Shown: piece after piece, positions 1 to 13,070 of the stretch
How positions within the stretch are numbered: the stretch's first letter is position 1
Layout of the letters: each line of letters opens with the position of its first letter
Translations under genes and position numbers: made by a program
Notes under the pieces: generated by a model
The model's input: only the letters and a program-made list of their open reading frames with translations
Database searches by the model: none
Told to the model about the DNA's origin: nothing
NCBI RefSeq assembly: GCF_900105185.1
Contig: NZ_FNTJ01000001.1
Coordinates: forward strand, 1,873,501 to 1,937,500
From: Pseudomonas saponiphila
GTDB lineage: Bacteria > Pseudomonadota > Gammaproteobacteria > Pseudomonadales > Pseudomonadaceae
DNA length: 64,000 bases
Direction of reading: 5' to 3'

Positions 1-3000
1 GCGGCTGCTGTCGATCCTGGCCGATGCCGAGCCACGGTTGCTGCTGACCAGTGCCGGGCTGCGGGACTCACTGTTGCAACTGGATGAACTCAAGGCCGCG
101 GGCGCACCGCCACTGCTGTGCGTGGATACCCTGGCCCCCGGGCTGGCCGAAGATTGGCAGGCCGTTGAGCTCAAGGACGACGACATCGCCTTCCTGCAAT
201 ACACCTCCGGCTCCACCGCGCTGCCCAAGGGCGTACAGGTCAGCCACGGCAACCTGGTGGCCAACGAACTGCTGATCCGCCGCGGCTTCGGCATCGATCT
301 CAACCCGGACGATGTGATCGTCAGCTGGCTGCCGCTGTACCACGACATGGGCCTGATCGGCGGCCTGCTGCAACCGATCTTCAGCGGCGTGCCCTGCGTG
401 CTGATGTCGCCGGCCTACTTCCTGGCGCGGCCCGTGCGCTGGCTGGAAGCGATCAGCGAGTATGGCGGCACCATCAGCGGCGGCCCGGATTTCGCCTACC
501 GCCTGTGCAGCGAGCGGGTCAGCGAATCGGCCCTGGAGCGTCTCGACCTCAGCCGCTGGCGCGTGGCCTATTCAGGTTCGGAGCCGATCCGCCTCGACAC
601 CCTGGAAGGCTTTGCCGAAAAATTCAGCGCCAGCGGTTTTGCGCGCGACAACTTCCTGGCTTCCTACGGTCTGGCCGAGGCCACCCTGTTCGTCGCTGGC
701 GGTGTACGCGGCCAGGGCATCCCGGCCTTGCACCTGGACGACCAGGCCCTGGCGCAGAACCGCGTGGAGCCGGGGCCGGGCAGCGCCATGATGAGTTGCG
801 GTTTCAGCCAGCCTGAACACGCAGTGCTGGTGATGGACCCGCAACAGCTCAGCGAGCTGCCTGACAACCGCATCGGCGAAGTCTGGGCCGCCGGGCCAAG
901 CATCGCCCATGGCTACTGGCGCAATCCCGAGGCCACGGCCAAGACCTTCGTCCAGCATGCCGGCCGCACCTGGCTGCGCACCGGCGACCTGGGCTTCCTG
1001 CGCGACGGTGAGCTGTTCATCACCGGGCGCCTGAAGGACCTGCTGATCGTGCGCGGGCACAACCTGTATCCCCAGGACATCGAAAAGACCATCGAGCGCG
1101 AAGTGGAAGTGGTGCGCAAGGGCCGGGTGGCGGCGTTCGCGGTCAGCGACCAGGGCCAGGAAGGCATCGGCATCGCCGCGGAAATCAGCCGCAGCGTGCA
1201 GAAGATCCTGCCCCCCGAGGCGCTGATCAAGGCCATTCGCCAGGCGGTGGCCGAAGCCTGCCAGGAAGCACCCAGCGTGGTGGTGCTGCTCAACCCCGGG
1301 GCCTTGCCGAAGACCTCCAGCGGCAAATTGCAGCGTTCCGCCTGCCGCACCCGGCTGGCCGATGGCAGCCTGGATCACTACGCGCTGTTCCCCCAGGCCG
1401 ACGCCGCACCCGCCAGCGTTCAGGAAGCGTCCGACGACGCGCTGCAAAACCTGATCGGGCGGATCTGGCAGGAGCACCTGCAATGCGCCGCCGTGGCCGC
1501 CGACGATCACTTCTTCCTGCTGGGGGGCAACTCGATTGCCGCCACCCAGGTCACGGCCCGTCTGCGTGAGGAACTGGGCCTGGAGCTGAGCCTGCGGCTG
1601 CTGTTCGAGGCACCGACCCTGGGCGCCTTCACGGCCGCCGTGGCGCGCCTGCAACAGGACGGGGGCGTGGCCCAGGGCAGCATCCAGGCCCTGTCGCGCC
1701 AGCAGCCGCTGCCCCAATCCCTGGCGCAGAACCGCCTGTGGATCACCTGGCAACTGGACCCGCACAGCAGCGCCTACAACATTCCCGGCGGCCTGCGCCT
1801 GCGCGGCGAGCTGGACCTAGACGCCCTGCGCGCCAGCTTCCAGCACCTGCTGCAGCGCCACGAAGCGCTGCGTACGCGGTTCTTCGAGCGCGACGGCCAG
1901 GCCCTGCAACAGGTGGACGCGGCCGGTGAGTTCAACCTGCAGGTGATCGACCTCAGCGACCTGCCGCCGGCCGAGCGCGAAGCCCGGGCGCGGCAGATTC
2001 GCGAAGACGAAGCCCGCACCCAGTTCGACCTGGAAAAGGGCCCGCTGTACTGGGCGACCCTGGTGCGCCTGGACGATGAAGAGCACCAGTTGCTGCTGAC
2101 CCTGCACCACATCATCGCCGACGGTTGGTCGCTGAATGTGCTGCTCGACGAGTTCTCCCGGCTCTATGCCGCTGCGGTTCAAGGCCAGGGCCTGGAACTG
2201 CCGCCCCTGACCCTGCAATACGCCGACTACGGCAGTTGGCAGCGCCAGTGGCTGGCCCAGGGTGAAGGCCAGCGCCAGCTGGACTACTGGAAGCAGCAAC
2301 TGGCCGATGAGGCCCCGGTGCTCAGCCTGGCCACCGATCACCCGCGCTCGGCCCAGCTCCGCCACAGCGCCGCGCGCCACAGCCAACGCCTCGGTGTGAC
2401 CCTCAGCGAGGCCGTGCGCCAGACCGCCCAGGCCTGGCAGGTCACGCCGTTCATGCTGTTGCTGGCCACTTTCCAGACCCTGCTGCATCGCTACAGCGGG
2501 CAGACCGAGATCCGCATCGGCGTGCCCAATGCCAACCGCCCGCGCCTGGAAACCCAGGGCCTGCTGGGCTTCTTCATCAATACCCAGGTTTTGCGCGGCC
2601 AACTGGATGGGCGCCAGACCTTCGCCGAGCTGCTGCAACAGGTTCGCAGCACCGTGCTCGAAGCCCAGGCTCACCAGGACCTGCCCTTCGAACAACTGCT
2701 CGAAGCCTTCCCCGAAGCCCGTGAACAGGGCCTGTTCCAGGTCATGTTCAACCATCAGCAGCGTGATCTTGGCGCCTTGCGCCGCCTGCCGGGGCTGCTG
2801 GCCGAAGAGCTGCCGTGGCACAGCCGCGAGGCCAAGTTCGACCTGCAACTGCACAGCGAGGAAGAGCGCAACGGCCGCCTGAGCCTGGCCTTCGACTACG
2901 CCGACGAACTGTTCGACGCGGCGACCATCGAGCGCCTGGCCGGGCATTTCATCAGCTTGCTGGAACACGCCTGCCAGCAACCGGACAGCGCCCTGGGCGA

Positions 3001-6000
3001 CTTGCCGTTGCTCGGCAAGGCCGAAGCGGCGCAACTGCAGCAATGGAGCATGGCGCCCTGTGCGCCGGCCGAGCGTTGGTTGCCGGAACGTTTGCATGAA
3101 CAACTGCAGCAGACCCCGGAGCGCACCGCGCTGGTGTGGGACGGCGGGCAGCTGAGCTTTGCCGAACTCCATGCCCAGGCCAACCGCCTGGCCCACTACC
3201 TGCGGGACAAGGGCGTGGGCCCGGACGTGTGCGTGGCCATCGCCGCCGAGCGTTCGCCGCAGCTGCTGATCGGCCTGTTGGCGATCATCAAGGCCGGTGG
3301 CGCCTACGTGCCCCTGGACCCGGATTACCCCGCCGAACGCCTGGCCTACATGCTCGCCGACAGCGGCGTGCAACTGCTGCTGACCCAGACCCACCTGCTC
3401 GACCAGATGCCCGAGGCTCCGGGCGTCAGTGCCATCGCCCTGGACAGCCTCAAGCTCGACAGCTGGCCGAGCCACGCCCCGGGCCTGCACCTGGACGGCG
3501 AGCACCTGGCCTATGTGATCTACACCTCCGGTTCCACCGGTCAGCCCAAGGGCGTGGGCAACACCCATCGCGCGCTGATGGAACGCCTGCAATGGATGCA
3601 GGACAGCTATCAATTGCAGCCCGACGATGTGCTGATGCAGAAGGCCCCCATCAGCTTCGACGTGTCGGTGTGGGAATGCTTCTGGCCGCTGATCAGCGGC
3701 TGCCGCCTGCTGCTCGCCGCCCCCGGCGAGCACCGCGATCCCCATCGCATCGCCCAGTTGGTCCAGGAATATGGCGTGACCACGCTGCACTTCGTGCCGC
3801 CGCTGTTGCAGCTGTTCGTCGATGAACCGCTGAGCGCTGAATGCCACAGCCTGCGCCGGGTGTTCTCCGGTGGCGAAGCCTTGCCCGCCGAGCTGCGCGA
3901 CCGCCTGCTGGAGCTCTTGCCGAACGCGCAACTGCACAACCGTTACGGCCCGACCGAAACCGCGATCAACGTCACCCATTGGCCGTGCTCGGTCGATGAT
4001 GGCTCGCGTTCGCCCATCGGTCGTCCGCTGGGCAATGTGCTGTGCCGGGTACTGGATGCCGAGCTCAACCCGCTGCCCGCCGGGGTTCCGGGTGAGCTGT
4101 GCATCAGCGGCCAGGGCCTGGCCCGGGGTTACCTGGGACGCCCGGCGCTGACCGCCGAGCGCTTTGTAGTCGACCCGCTGAGTGAGGAGGGCGCGCGCCT
4201 GTACCGCACCGGTGACCGCGTGCGCTGGTGCGCTGATGGCGTGCTGGAATACCTCGGTCGCCTCGACCAGCAGGTCAAGCTGCGGGGCTTTCGGGTTGAG
4301 CCGCAGGAAATCGAAGCGCGGCTGCTGGCCCAGGACGGCGTGGCCCAGGCCGCGGTGCTGGTGAGCGACACCGTCGCCGGCCCGCAGTTGATCGGCTACT
4401 ACACCGCCCATGCCAGCGATGAAGACGAAACCCAATTCAGCGCCCGGCTGAAGGCCGCCCTGGCCGCCGAACTGCCGGAGTACATGGTGCCGGCGCAACT
4501 GCTGCGCCTGGAAGCCATGCCCCTGAGCCCCAGCGGCAAGCTCGACCGCCGGGCCCTGCCGGAGCCGCTATGGCAGGTGCGCGAGCACGTCGAACCGGGC
4601 ACCGATCTGGAACGGCAGCTCGCCGCCATCTGGCGCGACGTGCTGGGCCAGCCACGGATCGGCCTCAAGGACGACTTCTTCGCCCTGGGCGGGCATTCGC
4701 TGCTGGCCACCCAGATCATCTCTCGCACCCGCCAGGCCTGCGATGTCGAGCTGCCGCTGCGGGCGCTGTTCGAAGCCAGCGAGCTGGGAGACTTTGCCGA
4801 GCAGGTGCTGCTGATCCAGCAGTCCGGCGCGCGCAACCAGCAGCCGCCGATGGCCCGGGTCGACCGCAGCCAGCCGGTGCCGCTGTCCTATTCCCAGCAG
4901 CGCATGTGGTTCCTCTGGCAGATGGAACCCGACAGCCCGGCCTACAACGTGGGCGGCATGGCGCGGCTGTCAGGGGTGCTGGACGTGGGGCGCTTCGAGG
5001 CGGCGTTGCAAGCGCTGATCCAGCGTCATGAAACCCTGCGTACCACCTTCCCCAGCGTCAACGGCGTGGCCCATCAGCAGGTGCACGCCGACAGCGGCCT
5101 GCGCATGGCCTGGAAGGATTTCTCCGCCCTGGCCCCGGATGCCCGGCAACAACGCCTGCAACAGCTGGCGGACAGCGAGGCGCACCAGCCCTTCGACCTG
5201 GAGACCGGCCCCTTGCTGCGCGCCTGCCTGGTCAAGGCCGGCGAGCAGGAACACTACTTCGTCCTGACCCTGCACCACATCGTCACCGAAGGCTGGGCCA
5301 TGGACATCTTCGCCCGCGAATTGGGCGCGCTGTACGAAGCCTTCCTCGACGACCGCGAGTCGCCGCTGGAACCCTTGCCCGTGCAATACCTGGACTACAG
5401 CGTGTGGCAGCGCCAGTGGCTGGAGTCCGGCGAGCGCCAGCGCCAGCTGGATTACTGGACCGGGCAACTGGGCCGCGAACACCCGCTGCTGGAACTGCCC
5501 AGCGACCGGCCACGGCCGGCGGTGCAAAGCCACCAGGGCGAGCTGTACCGCTTCGACTTGAGCGACGAGCTGGCGGCCCGGGTGCGCACCTTCAATGCCG
5601 AACACGGCCTGACCCTGTTCATGACCATGACCGCCGCCCTGGCGCTGCTGCTCTACCGCTACAGCGGCCAGACTGACCTGCGCATCGGCGCGCCGGTGGC
5701 CAACCGCATCCGCCCGGAAAGCGAAGGGCTGATCGGCGCCTTCCTCAATACCCAGGTGCTGCGCTGCCAGCTCGATGGGCAGATGAGCGTCGGCCAGTTG
5801 CTGGAGCAGGTGCGCCACACGGTGATCGAGGGCCAGTCGCACCAGGACCTGCCGTTCGACCATCTGGTGGAAGCCTTGCAACCGCCGCGCAGCGCCGCCT
5901 ACAACCCGCTGTTCCAGGTGATGTGCAACGTCCAGCGCTGGGAGTTCCAGCAAAGCCGGCAACTGGCGGGCATGACCGTGGAGTATCTGGTCAACGATGC

Positions 6001-9000
6001 CCGCGCCACCAAGTTCGACCTCAACCTGGAAGTCACCGACCTGGATCAGCGCCTGGGTTGCTGCCTGACCTACAGCACCGACCTGTTCGATGAGCCGCGT
6101 ATTGCGCGCATGGCCGGTCATTGGCGCAACCTGCTGCAGGCCCTGATCGACGATCCGCAACGGCGCCTGTGCGAATTGCCGCTGCTGCACGCCGAGGAGC
6201 AGCAACAGCTGCTGGACAGCCTGAGCGCCGAGCCCGGCGAGCAACGCCTGGATCAGTGCATCCACCAGCTGTTCAGCGAGCAGGCCCTGGCCCGCGGCGA
6301 TGCCCCGGCCCTGAGCTTCGCCGGGCAGACCCTGAGCTACAGCGAACTGGACAGCCGCGCCAATCGCCTGGCCTGGATGCTCCGTGAGCGCGGCGTGGGC
6401 CCGCAGGTGCGCGTCGGCCTGGCCCTGGAGCGTTCCCTGGAGATGGTCGTCGGCCTGCTGGCGATCCTCAAGGCCGGTGGCGCCTACGTGCCCCTGGACC
6501 CGGAATACCCCCTGGACCGCCTGCACTACATGATCGAAGACAGCGGCCTCGGCCTGCTGCTCAGCGATGCGCGGATGTTCACCGCCCTGGGCCAGTTGCC
6601 GGCGGGTGTCGGCCGTTGGTGCCTGGAGGAGGACGGTCCGCGCCTGGCCGACTACCCGGCCAGCGAGCTGCCGTTGATCAGCCTGCCGCAGCATCAGGCG
6701 TACCTGATCTACACCTCCGGCTCCACCGGCCAGCCCAAGGGCGTGGTGGTGTCCCACGGGGAAATCGCCATGCACTGCCGGGCGGTGATCCGCCGTTTCG
6801 GCATGCGCCCGGACGACTGCGAGCTGCATTTTTATTCCATCAACTTCGACGCCGCCACCGAGCGCTTGCTGGTGCCGCTGCTCAGCGGCGCCCAGGTGGT
6901 GCTGCGGGCCCAGGGCCAGTGGGACGCCGAAGAGATCTGCCAGCTGATCCGTCAGCACCGCATCAGCATCCTCGGCTTCACCCCGAGCTACGGCAGCCAA
7001 CTGGCCCAGCATCTGGCCAGCCAGCAGCAGACCCTGCCGGTGCGCATGTGCATCACCGGTGGCGAAGCCCTGACCGGCGAGCACCTGCAACGCATCCGCG
7101 CGGCCTTCCAGCCGAGCCTGTTCTTCAACGCCTACGGCCCCACCGAAACCGTGGTCATGCCCCTGGCCAGCCTGGCGCCGCAGCAGTTGGCCGAAGGCGT
7201 GGCCAGTGTGCCGATCGGCAGTATCGTCGGGGCGCGGGTGGCCTACATTCTCGATGCCGATCTGGCGCTGGTGCCGCCCGGCGCCACCGGTGAGCTGTAT
7301 GTCGGGGGGGCCGGGCTGGCCCAGGGTTATCACCGTCGTCCGGGGATGAGCGCCGAGCGTTTTGTCGCCGACCCGTTCGCCACGGATGGTGGGCGCCTGT
7401 ACCGCACCGGCGATCTGGTGCGCCAGTGCGCCGACGGCCAGCTGGAGTACATCGGCCGGGTCGACCACCAAGTGAAGATCCGCGGTTTCCGCATCGAGCT
7501 GGGGGAGATCGAAACCCGCCTGCTGGATCATCCGGCCGTGCGCGAAGCGGTGGTGTTGGCCCTGGACACCCCGGCGGGCAAGCAGCTGGCCGCTTATCTG
7601 GTGAGCGAGGTGGCCGAGCACAACGAAGTGCAGCAGGCCAACCTGCGCGAAGCCCTCAAGCAGCAGCTGAAAACCCAGCTGCCGGACTACATGGTGCCGA
7701 CCCACCTGATCCTGCTGGCCAGCATGCCGCTGACCGCCAACGGCAAGCTCGACCGCCGGGCCCTGCCAATGCCGGACCCGGAGCTCAATCGCCAGCAGTA
7801 CGTGGCGCCGAGCAACGCGCTGGAGCAGACCCTGGCCAAGGTCTGGGGCGAAGTGCTGAACCTGCAGCAGGTGGGCCTCAACGACAATTTCTTCGAACTG
7901 GGGGGCGACTCGATCCTGTCGATCCAGGTGGTCAGCCGCGCCCGCCAACTGGGGCTGCACTTCACCCCGCGCGACCTGTTCCAGCACCAGACCGTGCAGA
8001 CCCTGGCCCAGGTTGCCAGCCACACTCAACAGGTCAGCGCCGAGCAGGGTCAGCTCAGTGGCGAAGCGCCGCTGACACCGATCCAGCACTGGTTCTTCGA
8101 CGCGGCCATTCCCCAGCCGCAGCACTGGAACCAGGCGCTGCTACTGGAGCCGCTGGGTGTGCTCGATGCGCAACTGCTTGAGCAAGCGCTGCTGGCGGTG
8201 CTGGAGCAGCACGACGCCCTGCGCCTGCGTTTCAAAGCGCTGGATGGGCAATGGCGCGCCGAGTACCTGCCGCTGTCCGACGCGCCGCTGCTGTGGCAAG
8301 TGCGGGTGCCGTCCATGGCCACCTGCGAGGCGCTGTTCGCCGATGCCCAGCGCAGCCTCGACCTGGAACACGGGCCGCTGCTGCGGGCGGTACTGGTGGA
8401 CGGGCCGCAAGGCGAGCAACGCCTGCTGCTGGCCATCCACCACCTGGTGGTGGACGGCGTGTCCTGGCGCGTGCTGCTGGAGGATCTGCAGAACGCTTAT
8501 CGCCAGCTGCAAGCCGGGCAGAGCCTGAGCCTGCCGGCCAAGACCAGCGCCCTGCGGGACTGGTCGAGCCGCCTGCAAGCCTATGCCGGCAGCGAATCCC
8601 TGCGTGAAGAACTCGGCTGGTGGCAACAGCAACTGGCCGGCCCGGCCGCGCAACTGCCGGGCCTGAATGCCGCTGGCCGCCAGCAGCATCAGCAGGCCCG
8701 CAGCCACAGCGTGACCCTGGATGCCGAGCGCACCCGGCAGTTGCTGCAACAGGCCCCGGCGGCCTACCGCACCCAGGTCAACGACCTGCTGCTGACCGCC
8801 CTGGCCCGGGTGCTGTGCCGCTGGAGCGGGCAGCCTTCGGCCCTGGTGCAACTGGAAGGTCACGGCCGTGAAGCGCTGTTCGACGAGATCGACCTGACCC
8901 GTACCGTGGGCTGGTTCACCAGCGCCTATCCGCTGCGCCTGACCCCGTTGCAGGTGGAAGAAGCGGCCGGGCAGGGCGCCTCGATCAAGGTCATCAAGGA

Positions 9001-12000
9001 ACAACTGCGGGCCGTGCCGCACAAGGGCCTGGGCTACGGCGTGCTGCGCTACCTGGCCGATGACGCCTGCCGCGAAGCCTTGGCGGCGCTGCCGCTGGCG
9101 CCGGTGACCTTCAACTACCTGGGCCAGTTCGACCAGAGTTTTGGCGCCGATGCGCTGCTGCGTCCGCTGGACGAATCCGTCGGCCCGGCCCACGCCCCAG
9201 AGGCGCCGTTGCCCAACGAGCTGAGTATCGACAGCCAGGTCTACGGCGGCGAGCTGGTGCTGCGCTGGACCTACAGCGCCGAGCGCTTCGACGCCGAGCT
9301 GATCGGCGAACTGGCGGACGCCTACCTGAGTGAGCTGCAGAGTCTGATTGCCCATTGCCTGGGTGACGATGCCGGTGGCCTGACGCCGTCGGACTTCCCC
9401 CTGGCGCGCCTGACTCAGGCCCAGCTCGATGGCCTGCCGGTGCCGGCTGTGCAGATCGAGGACGTCTACCCGCTGACCCCGATGCAGGAAGGCATGCTGC
9501 TGCACACCCTGCTGGAGCCGGGCACCGGCCTGTACTACATGCAGGACCGCTACCGCATCAACAGCGAGCTGGACCCGCAGCGTTTCGCCCAGGCCTGGCA
9601 GGCGGTGGTGGCCCGGCATGAAGCGCTGCGCGCGTCGTTCTGCTGGAACGTCGGCGAAGACATGCTGCAGGTTATCCACAAGCCGGGCCGTACCCCGATC
9701 GAGTTCCTCGACTGGAGCGCGGTGCCCGAGGCCGAGCAGGAACCCAAGCTGCAAGCCCTGCATAAGCAGGAACGCGAGGCCGGTTTCGATCTGCTCAACC
9801 AGGCGCCGTTCCACCTGCGGCTGATCCGCGTCGGCGCCGCGCGCTACTGGTTCATGATGAGCAATCACCACATCCTCATCGATGCCTGGTGCCGCTCGCT
9901 GCTGATGAATGATTTCTTCGAGATCTACACCGCCCTCGGCGAACGCCGTGAGGCGCAACTGGCGGCGCCACCGCGTTACCGCGACTACATCGGCTGGCTG
10001 CAACACCAGAGCCTGTCCGAGGCGCGGCAGTGGTGGCGGCAGAACCTTGCAGGTTTCGAACGCACCACGCCGATCCCCAGCGACCGGCCATTCCTGCGCG
10101 AACACGCCGGTGACAGCGGCGGCATGATCGTCGGCGACTGTTACACCCGTCTCGATGCCCGGGACGGCGCGCAACTGCGCGAGTTGGCGCAGCAGCACCA
10201 GCTGACCGTCAACACCTTCGCCCAGGCGGCCTGGGCCCTGGTGCTGCGGCGCATGAGCGGTGAGCGCGACGTGCTGTTCGGGGTCACCGTGGCCGGGCGC
10301 CCGGTTGAGATGCCGGAGATGCAACGTACCGTTGGTTTGTTCATCAACAGCATCGCGCTGCGGGTCAAGCTGCCCGAAGAGGGCCAGCGTTGCAGCGTGC
10401 GCCAGTGGCTTGGCGACCTGCTCGACCGCAACATGCAGCTGCGTGAATACGAATACCTGCCGCTGGTGGCGATTCAGGAATGCAGTGAGCTGCCCAAGGG
10501 CCAGCCGCTGTTCGACAGCCTGTTCGTGTTCGAAAACGCCCCGGTGGAAGTCTCGGTGCTCGACCGCGCCCAGAGCCTGAACGCCAGTTCGGATTCCGGC
10601 CGTACTCACACCAACTTCCCGATCACTGCGGTGTGCTACCCGGGGGATGACCTGGGCCTGCACCTGTCCTACGACCAGCGCTACTTCGAACAGGCGACCA
10701 TCGAGCGCATGCTCGGCGAGTTCAAGCGCTTGTTGCTGGCGTTGATGCAGGGTTTGCATGGCGACATGTCCGAACTGCCGCTGCTGGGTGCAGAGGAGCA
10801 GGACTTCCTGCTCGCCGGCTGCAATCAGAGCGCGCACCCGTATCCACTGGAGCGCAGCTACGTGGAGCTGTTCGAGGCTCAAGTGGCGGCGCACCCGCAG
10901 CGCGTGGCCGCCAGTTGCCTGGACCAGCGCCACAGCTACGCCGAGTTGAACCGCGACAGCAACCGCCTGGGTCATGCCTTGATCGCCCACGGCGTGGGCT
11001 TCGACCAACCCGTGGCCTTGCTGGCCGAGCGCGGCCTGGAACTCTTGGGCATGATCATCGGCAGCTTCAAGGCCGGGGCCGGCTACCTGCCCCTGGACCC
11101 GGGCCTGCCGAGCCAGCGTTTGGGGCGCATCATCGAGCTCAGCCGCACGCCGATCCTGGTGTGCACCGCGGCCTGCCACGAACAGGCTCTGGCCCTACTG
11201 GACGAATTCGCCTGCGCCGGGCGGCCACGGCTGCTGGTCTGGGAAGAACTGCAAGGCGCCGGGCATGCCGAAAGCAATCCGGGCCGCTATAGCGCGCCGG
11301 ACAACCTGGCCTACGTGATCTACACCTCCGGTTCCACCGGCCTGCCCAAGGGCGTGATGGTGGAGCAGCGCGGCATGCTCAACAACCAACTGAGCAAGGT
11401 GCCGTACCTGCACTTGAGCGAGGCTGACGTGATCGCCCAGACCGCGTCCCAGAGCTTCGACATTTCGGTCTGGCAGTTCCTCGCCGCGCCGCTGTTCGGT
11501 GCCCGGGTCGACATCGTGCCCAATGCCATCGCCCACGATCCCCAGGGCCTACTGGCCCACGTCGAGGAGCAGGGCATCACGGTGCTGGAGAGCGTGCCGT
11601 CGCTGATCCAGGGCATGCTCGCCCAGGACGCCATCGCCCTGGAGAGCCTGCGCTGGATGCTGCCCACCGGCGAGGCCATGCCACCGGAACTGGCGCACCA
11701 ATGGCTGCTGCGTTATCCACAGGTCGGTCTGGTGAACGCCTACGGTCCGGCGGAGTGTTCTGATGACGTGGCCTTCTTCCGGGTGGACCTGGCATCGACC
11801 CGGGGCGCCTACTTGCCCATCGGTACACCCACCGACAACAACCGGCTGTACCTGATGGACGAAGCCCTGGAGCTGGTGCCCCTGGGCGCCGTCGGCGAGC
11901 TGTGCGTAGCGGGCACCGGTGTCGGCCGTGGCTACGTCAGCGACCCATTGCGTACCGCGCTGGCCTTCGTGCCCCATCCGTTCGGTGCGGCGGGCGAACG

Positions 12001-12700
12001 CCTGTACCGCACTGGCGACCTGGCCCGCCGGCGCAGCGATGGGGTGCTGGAATACGTCGGCCGGATCGACCATCAGGTGAAGATCCGTGGCTACCGCATC
12101 GAGTTGGGCGAGATTGAAGCGCGCCTGCACGAACAGCCGGAAATCCGCGATGCCGCCGTGGGCGTGCAGGAAGGGGCCAACGGCAAGCATCTGGTGGGCT
12201 ACCTGGTGGCCAGTGACTCAAGCCTGAGCCCGAGCGAATGCCTGGAGCGGATCAAACCGCGGCTGCGCGCCGAACTGCCCGAATACATGGTGCCGCTGCA
12301 CTGGCTGTGGCTTGCGCGCCTGCCGCTCAACGCCAACGGCAAGCTCGACCGCAAGGCCCTGCCGGCCCTGGAGATCGGCCAGTTGCAGAGCCAGGACTAT
12401 CAAGCCCCGAGCAGCGAACTGGAGCAGACCCTGACGGACATCTGGGCCGAGGTGCTCAAGGTCGAACGGGTGGGCGTGCGCGACAACTTCTTCGAGTTGG
12501 GCGGGCATTCCCTGCTGGCGACCCAGATCGCCTCGCGGGTGCAGAAAACCCTGCAACGCAACGTACCGCTGCGGGCCATGTTCGAGTGCAGCACGGTGCA
12601 GGAACTTGCTGCGTACATCGAAGGCCTGGGTGCCAATGCAATCAGCGAGGAAAAGGTGGACCGGCTGAGCGACCTGATGGCCGAGCTGGAGGGCCTATAG
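1..12700 (+). CDS. pvdL: Pyoverdine NRPS PvdL, 5' end outside window
   Basis: This is the synthetase that starts pyoverdine peptide assembly in the cytoplasm. About 4232 residues are visible, reading from base 2, with no start codon; roughly 100 N-terminal residues should lie to the left. Order by nucleotide: acyl-CoA/FAAL-type ligase (to ~1390, [11 protein letters not shown] near 205), carrier (GGNSI ~1530), C (~1690-3000, HHIIADG), A (~3060-4560), carrier (GGHSL ~4690), C (~4870-6180, HHIVTEG), A (~6260-7770), carrier (GGDSI ~7905), epimerase (~8070-9400, HHLVVDG), C (~9450-10790, HHILIDA), A (~10840-12370), carrier (~12500). There is no thioesterase. The order ligase-T-C-A-T-C-A-T-E-C-A-T is that of PvdL, which loads a fatty acid and then Glu, D-Tyr and Dab. 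The substrates are taken from the family; I did not derive specificity codes. Confidence 0.95.
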   Translation, partial: RLLSILADAEPRLLLTSAGLRDSLLQLDELKAAGAPPLLCVDTLAPGLAEDWQAVELKDDDIAFLQYTSGSTALPKGVQVSHGNLVANELLIRRGFGIDLNPDDVIVSWLPLYHDMGLIGGLLQPIFSGVPCVLMSPAYFLARPVRWLEAISEYGGTISGGPDFAYRLCSERVSESALERLDLSRWRVAYSGSEPIRLDTLEGFAEKFSASGFARDNFLASYGLAEATLFVAGGVRGQGIPALHLDDQALAQNRVEPGPGSAMMSCGFSQPEHAVLVMDPQQLSELPDNRIGEVWAAGPSIAHGYWRNPEATAKTFVQHAGRTWLRTGDLGFLRDGELFITGRLKDLLIVRGHNLYPQDIEKTIEREVEVVRKGRVAAFAVSDQGQEGIGIAAEISRSVQKILPPEALIKAIRQAVAEACQEAPSVVVLLNPGALPKTSSGKLQRSACRTRLADGSLDHYALFPQADAAPASVQEASDDALQNLIGRIWQEHLQCAAVAADDHFFLLGGNSIAATQVTARLREELGLELSLRLLFEAPTLGAFTAAVARLQQDGGVAQGSIQALSRQQPLPQSLAQNRLWITWQLDPHSSAYNIPGGLRLRGELDLDALRASFQHLLQRHEALRTRFFERDGQALQQVDAAGEFNLQVIDLSDLPPAEREARARQIREDEARTQFDLEKGPLYWATLVRLDDEEHQLLLTLHHIIADGWSLNVLLDEFSRLYAAAVQGQGLELPPLTLQYADYGSWQRQWLAQGEGQRQLDYWKQQLADEAPVLSLATDHPRSAQLRHSAARHSQRLGVTLSEAVRQTAQAWQVTPFMLLLATFQTLLHRYSGQTEIRIGVPNANRPRLETQGLLGFFINTQVLRGQLDGRQTFAELLQQVRSTVLEAQAHQDLPFEQLLEAFPEAREQGLFQVMFNHQQRDLGALRRLPGLLAEELPWHSREAKFDLQLHSEEERNGRLSLAFDYADELFDAATIERLAGHFISLLEHACQQPDSALGDLPLLGKAEAAQLQQWSMAPCAPAERWLPERLHEQLQQTPERTALVWDGGQLSFAELHAQANRLAHYLRDKGVGPDVCVAIAAERSPQLLIGLLAIIKAGGAYVPLDPDYPAERLAYMLADSGVQLLLTQTHLLDQMPEAPGVSAIALDSLKLDSWPSHAPGLHLDGEHLAYVIYTSGSTGQPKGVGNTHRALMERLQWMQDSYQLQPDDVLMQKAPISFDVSVWECFWPLISGCRLLLAAPGEHRDPHRIAQLVQEYGVTTLHFVPPLLQLFVDEPLSAECHSLRRVFSGGEALPAELRDRLLELLPNAQLHNRYGPTETAINVTHWPCSVDDGSRSPIGRPLGNVLCRVLDAELNPLPAGVPGELCISGQGLARGYLGRPALTAERFVVDPLSEEGARLYRTGDRVRWCADGVLEYLGRLDQQVKLRGFRVEPQEIEARLLAQDGVAQAAVLVSDTVAGPQLIGYYTAHASDEDETQFSARLKAALAAELPEYMVPAQLLRLEAMPLSPSGKLDRRALPEPLWQVREHVEPGTDLERQLAAIWRDVLGQPRIGLKDDFFALGGHSLLATQIISRTRQACDVELPLRALFEASELGDFAEQVLLIQQSGARNQQPPMARVDRSQPVPLSYSQQRMWFLWQMEPDSPAYNVGGMARLSGVLDVGRFEAALQALIQRHETLRTTFPSVNGVAHQQVHADSGLRMAWKDFSALAPDARQQRLQQLADSEAHQPFDLETGPLLRACLVKAGEQEHYFVLTLHHIVTEGWAMDIFARELGALYEAFLDDRESPLEPLPVQYLDYSVWQRQWLESGERQRQLDYWTGQLGREHPLLELPSDRPRPAVQSHQGELYRFDLSDELAARVRTFNAEHGLTLFMTMTAALALLLYRYSGQTDLRIGAPVANRIRPESEGLIGAFLNTQVLRCQLDGQMSVGQLLEQVRHTVIEGQSHQDLPFDHLVEALQPPRSAAYNPLFQVMCNVQRWEFQQSRQLAGMTVEYLVNDARATKFDLNLEVTDLDQRLGCCLTYSTDLFDEPRIARMAGHWRNLLQALIDDPQRRLCELPLLHAEEQQQLLDSLSAEPGEQRLDQCIHQLFSEQALARGDAPALSFAGQTLSYSELDSRANRLAWMLRERGVGPQVRVGLALERSLEMVVGLLAILKAGGAYVPLDPEYPLDRLHYMIEDSGLGLLLSDARMFTALGQLPAGVGRWCLEEDGPRLADYPASELPLISLPQHQAYLIYTSGSTGQPKGVVVSHGEIAMHCRAVIRRFGMRPDDCELHFYSINFDAATERLLVPLLSGAQVVLRAQGQWDAEEICQLIRQHRISILGFTPSYGSQLAQHLASQQQTLPVRMCITGGEALTGEHLQRIRAAFQPSLFFNAYGPTETVVMPLASLAPQQLAEGVASVPIGSIVGARVAYILDADLALVPPGATGELYVGGAGLAQGYHRRPGMSAERFVADPFATDGGRLYRTGDLVRQCADGQLEYIGRVDHQVKIRGFRIELGEIETRLLDHPAVREAVVLALDTPAGKQLAAYLVSEVAEHNEVQQANLREALKQQLKTQLPDYMVPTHLILLASMPLTANGKLDRRALPMPDPELNRQQYVAPSNALEQTLAKVWGEVLNLQQVGLNDNFFELGGDSILSIQVVSRARQLGLHFTPRDLFQHQTVQTLAQVASHTQQVSAEQGQLSGEAPLTPIQHWFFDAAIPQPQHWNQALLLEPLGVLDAQLLEQALLAVLEQHDALRLRFKALDGQWRAEYLPLSDAPLLWQVRVPSMATCEALFADAQRSLDLEHGPLLRAVLVDGPQGEQRLLLAIHHLVVDGVSWRVLLEDLQNAYRQLQAGQSLSLPAKTSALRDWSSRLQAYAGSESLREELGWWQQQLAGPAAQLPGLNAAGRQQHQQARSHSVTLDAERTRQLLQQAPAAYRTQVNDLLLTALARVLCRWSGQPSALVQLEGHGREALFDEIDLTRTVGWFTSAYPLRLTPLQVEEAAGQGASIKVIKEQLRAVPHKGLGYGVLRYLADDACREALAALPLAPVTFNYLGQFDQSFGADALLRPLDESVGPAHAPEAPLPNELSIDSQVYGGELVLRWTYSAERFDAELIGELADAYLSELQSLIAHCLGDDAGGLTPSDFPLARLTQAQLDGLPVPAVQIEDVYPLTPMQEGMLLHTLLEPGTGLYYMQDRYRINSELDPQRFAQAWQAVVARHEALRASFCWNVGEDMLQVIHKPGRTPIEFLDWSAVPEAEQEPKLQALHKQEREAGFDLLNQAPFHLRLIRVGAARYWFMMSNHHILIDAWCRSLLMNDFFEIYTALGERREAQLAAPPRYRDYIGWLQHQSLSEARQWWRQNLAGFERTTPIPSDRPFLREHAGDSGGMIVGDCYTRLDARDGAQLRELAQQHQLTVNTFAQAAWALVLRRMSGERDVLFGVTVAGRPVEMPEMQRTVGLFINSIALRVKLPEEGQRCSVRQWLGDLLDRNMQLREYEYLPLVAIQECSELPKGQPLFDSLFVFENAPVEVSVLDRAQSLNASSDSGRTHTNFPITAVCYPGDDLGLHLSYDQRYFEQATIERMLGEFKRLLLALMQGLHGDMSELPLLGAEEQDFLLAGCNQSAHPYPLERSYVELFEAQVAAHPQRVAASCLDQRHSYAELNRDSNRLGHALIAHGVGFDQPVALLAERGLELLGMIIGSFKAGAGYLPLDPGLPSQRLGRIIELSRTPILVCTAACHEQALALLDEFACAGRPRLLVWEELQGAGHAESNPGRYSAPDNLAYVIYTSGSTGLPKGVMVEQRGMLNNQLSKVPYLHLSEADVIAQTASQSFDISVWQFLAAPLFGARVDIVPNAIAHDPQGLLAHVEEQGITVLESVPSLIQGMLAQDAIALESLRWMLPTGEAMPPELAHQWLLRYPQVGLVNAYGPAECSDDVAFFRVDLASTRGAYLPIGTPTDNNRLYLMDEALELVPLGAVGELCVAGTGVGRGYVSDPLRTALAFVPHPFGAAGERLYRTGDLARRRSDGVLEYVGRIDHQVKIRGYRIELGEIEARLHEQPEIRDAAVGVQEGANGKHLVGYLVASDSSLSPSECLERIKPRLRAELPEYMVPLHWLWLARLPLNANGKLDRKALPALEIGQLQSQDYQAPSSELEQTLTDIWAEVLKVERVGVRDNFFELGGHSLLATQIASRVQKTLQRNVPLRAMFECSTVQELAAYIEGLGANAISEEKVDRLSDLMAELEGL

Positions 12701-12707
12701 AACGATT

Positions 12708-12963
12708 GTGGCGAGGGAGCTTGCTCCCGCTGGGTGGCGCAGCCACCCCAATGGCTGCACCTCGTTCCTTCAGGAAGATCGCAGACTCAGGTTTTACGGC
12801 CGCTGCCCAATCGAGCGGTCGGAATGCCTTCCCGTGGCGAGGGAGCTTGCTCCCGCTGGGTGGCGCAGCCACCCCAATGGCTGCACCTCGTTCCTTCAGG
12901 AGGATCGCAGACTCAGGTTTTACGGCCGCTGCGCGCCCGAGCGGGAGCAAGCTCCCTCGCCAC
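12708..12963. repeat. Two direct copies of a ~99-bp repeat plus inverted REP half
   Basis: Copy 1 (12708-12806) and copy 2 (12834-12932) are nearly identical; I see one A/G difference. Each starts with GTGGCGAGGGAGCTTGCTCC, a common Pseudomonas REP sequence. A reverse-complement copy of that start closes the block at 12940-12963. The block fills most of the 370-bp gap after pvdL. Open frames through it in several phases look like chance. Confidence 0.85.
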
Positions 12964-12993
12964 CAGGGTGGCTTCGGCCTGTCCGCAGATCCT

Positions 12994-13002
12994 TGCTATA
13001 GT
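12994..13002 (+). promoter_or_regulatory. Extended -10 promoter of the first paralogue
   Basis: TGCTATAGT matches the extended -10 pattern TGnTATAAT with one mismatch. The -35 region is weak, as is usual for extended -10 promoters. The same nine bases occur before the second paralogue at 14169-14177. Prediction only. Confidence 0.45.
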
Positions 13003-13010
13003 CCGCCGCG

Positions 13011-13041
13011 CAAAGCCCGACAGCAGCCCTGTCGGGCTTTG
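13011..13041 (+). terminator. Strong hairpin between pvdL and the next gene
   Basis: The stem AAAGCCCGACAG pairs with CTGTCGGGCTTT around a five-base loop, flanked by C and G. It could end pvdL transcription. It also lies just after the predicted extended -10, so it may instead sit at the very 5' end of the downstream mRNA. Confidence 0.55.
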
Positions 13042-13070
13042 TCGTTTCAGACAGTTCAAGGACCGGAACC

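Noticed and set aside
572..12556. Long minus-strand reading frames under pvdL (e.g. 1817-4498, 4970-8125, 8141-11179)
   Set aside because: Their translations are low-complexity (Gln/Ala/Gly/His-rich) and show no domains; they mirror the codon pattern of the high-G+C NRPS gene.
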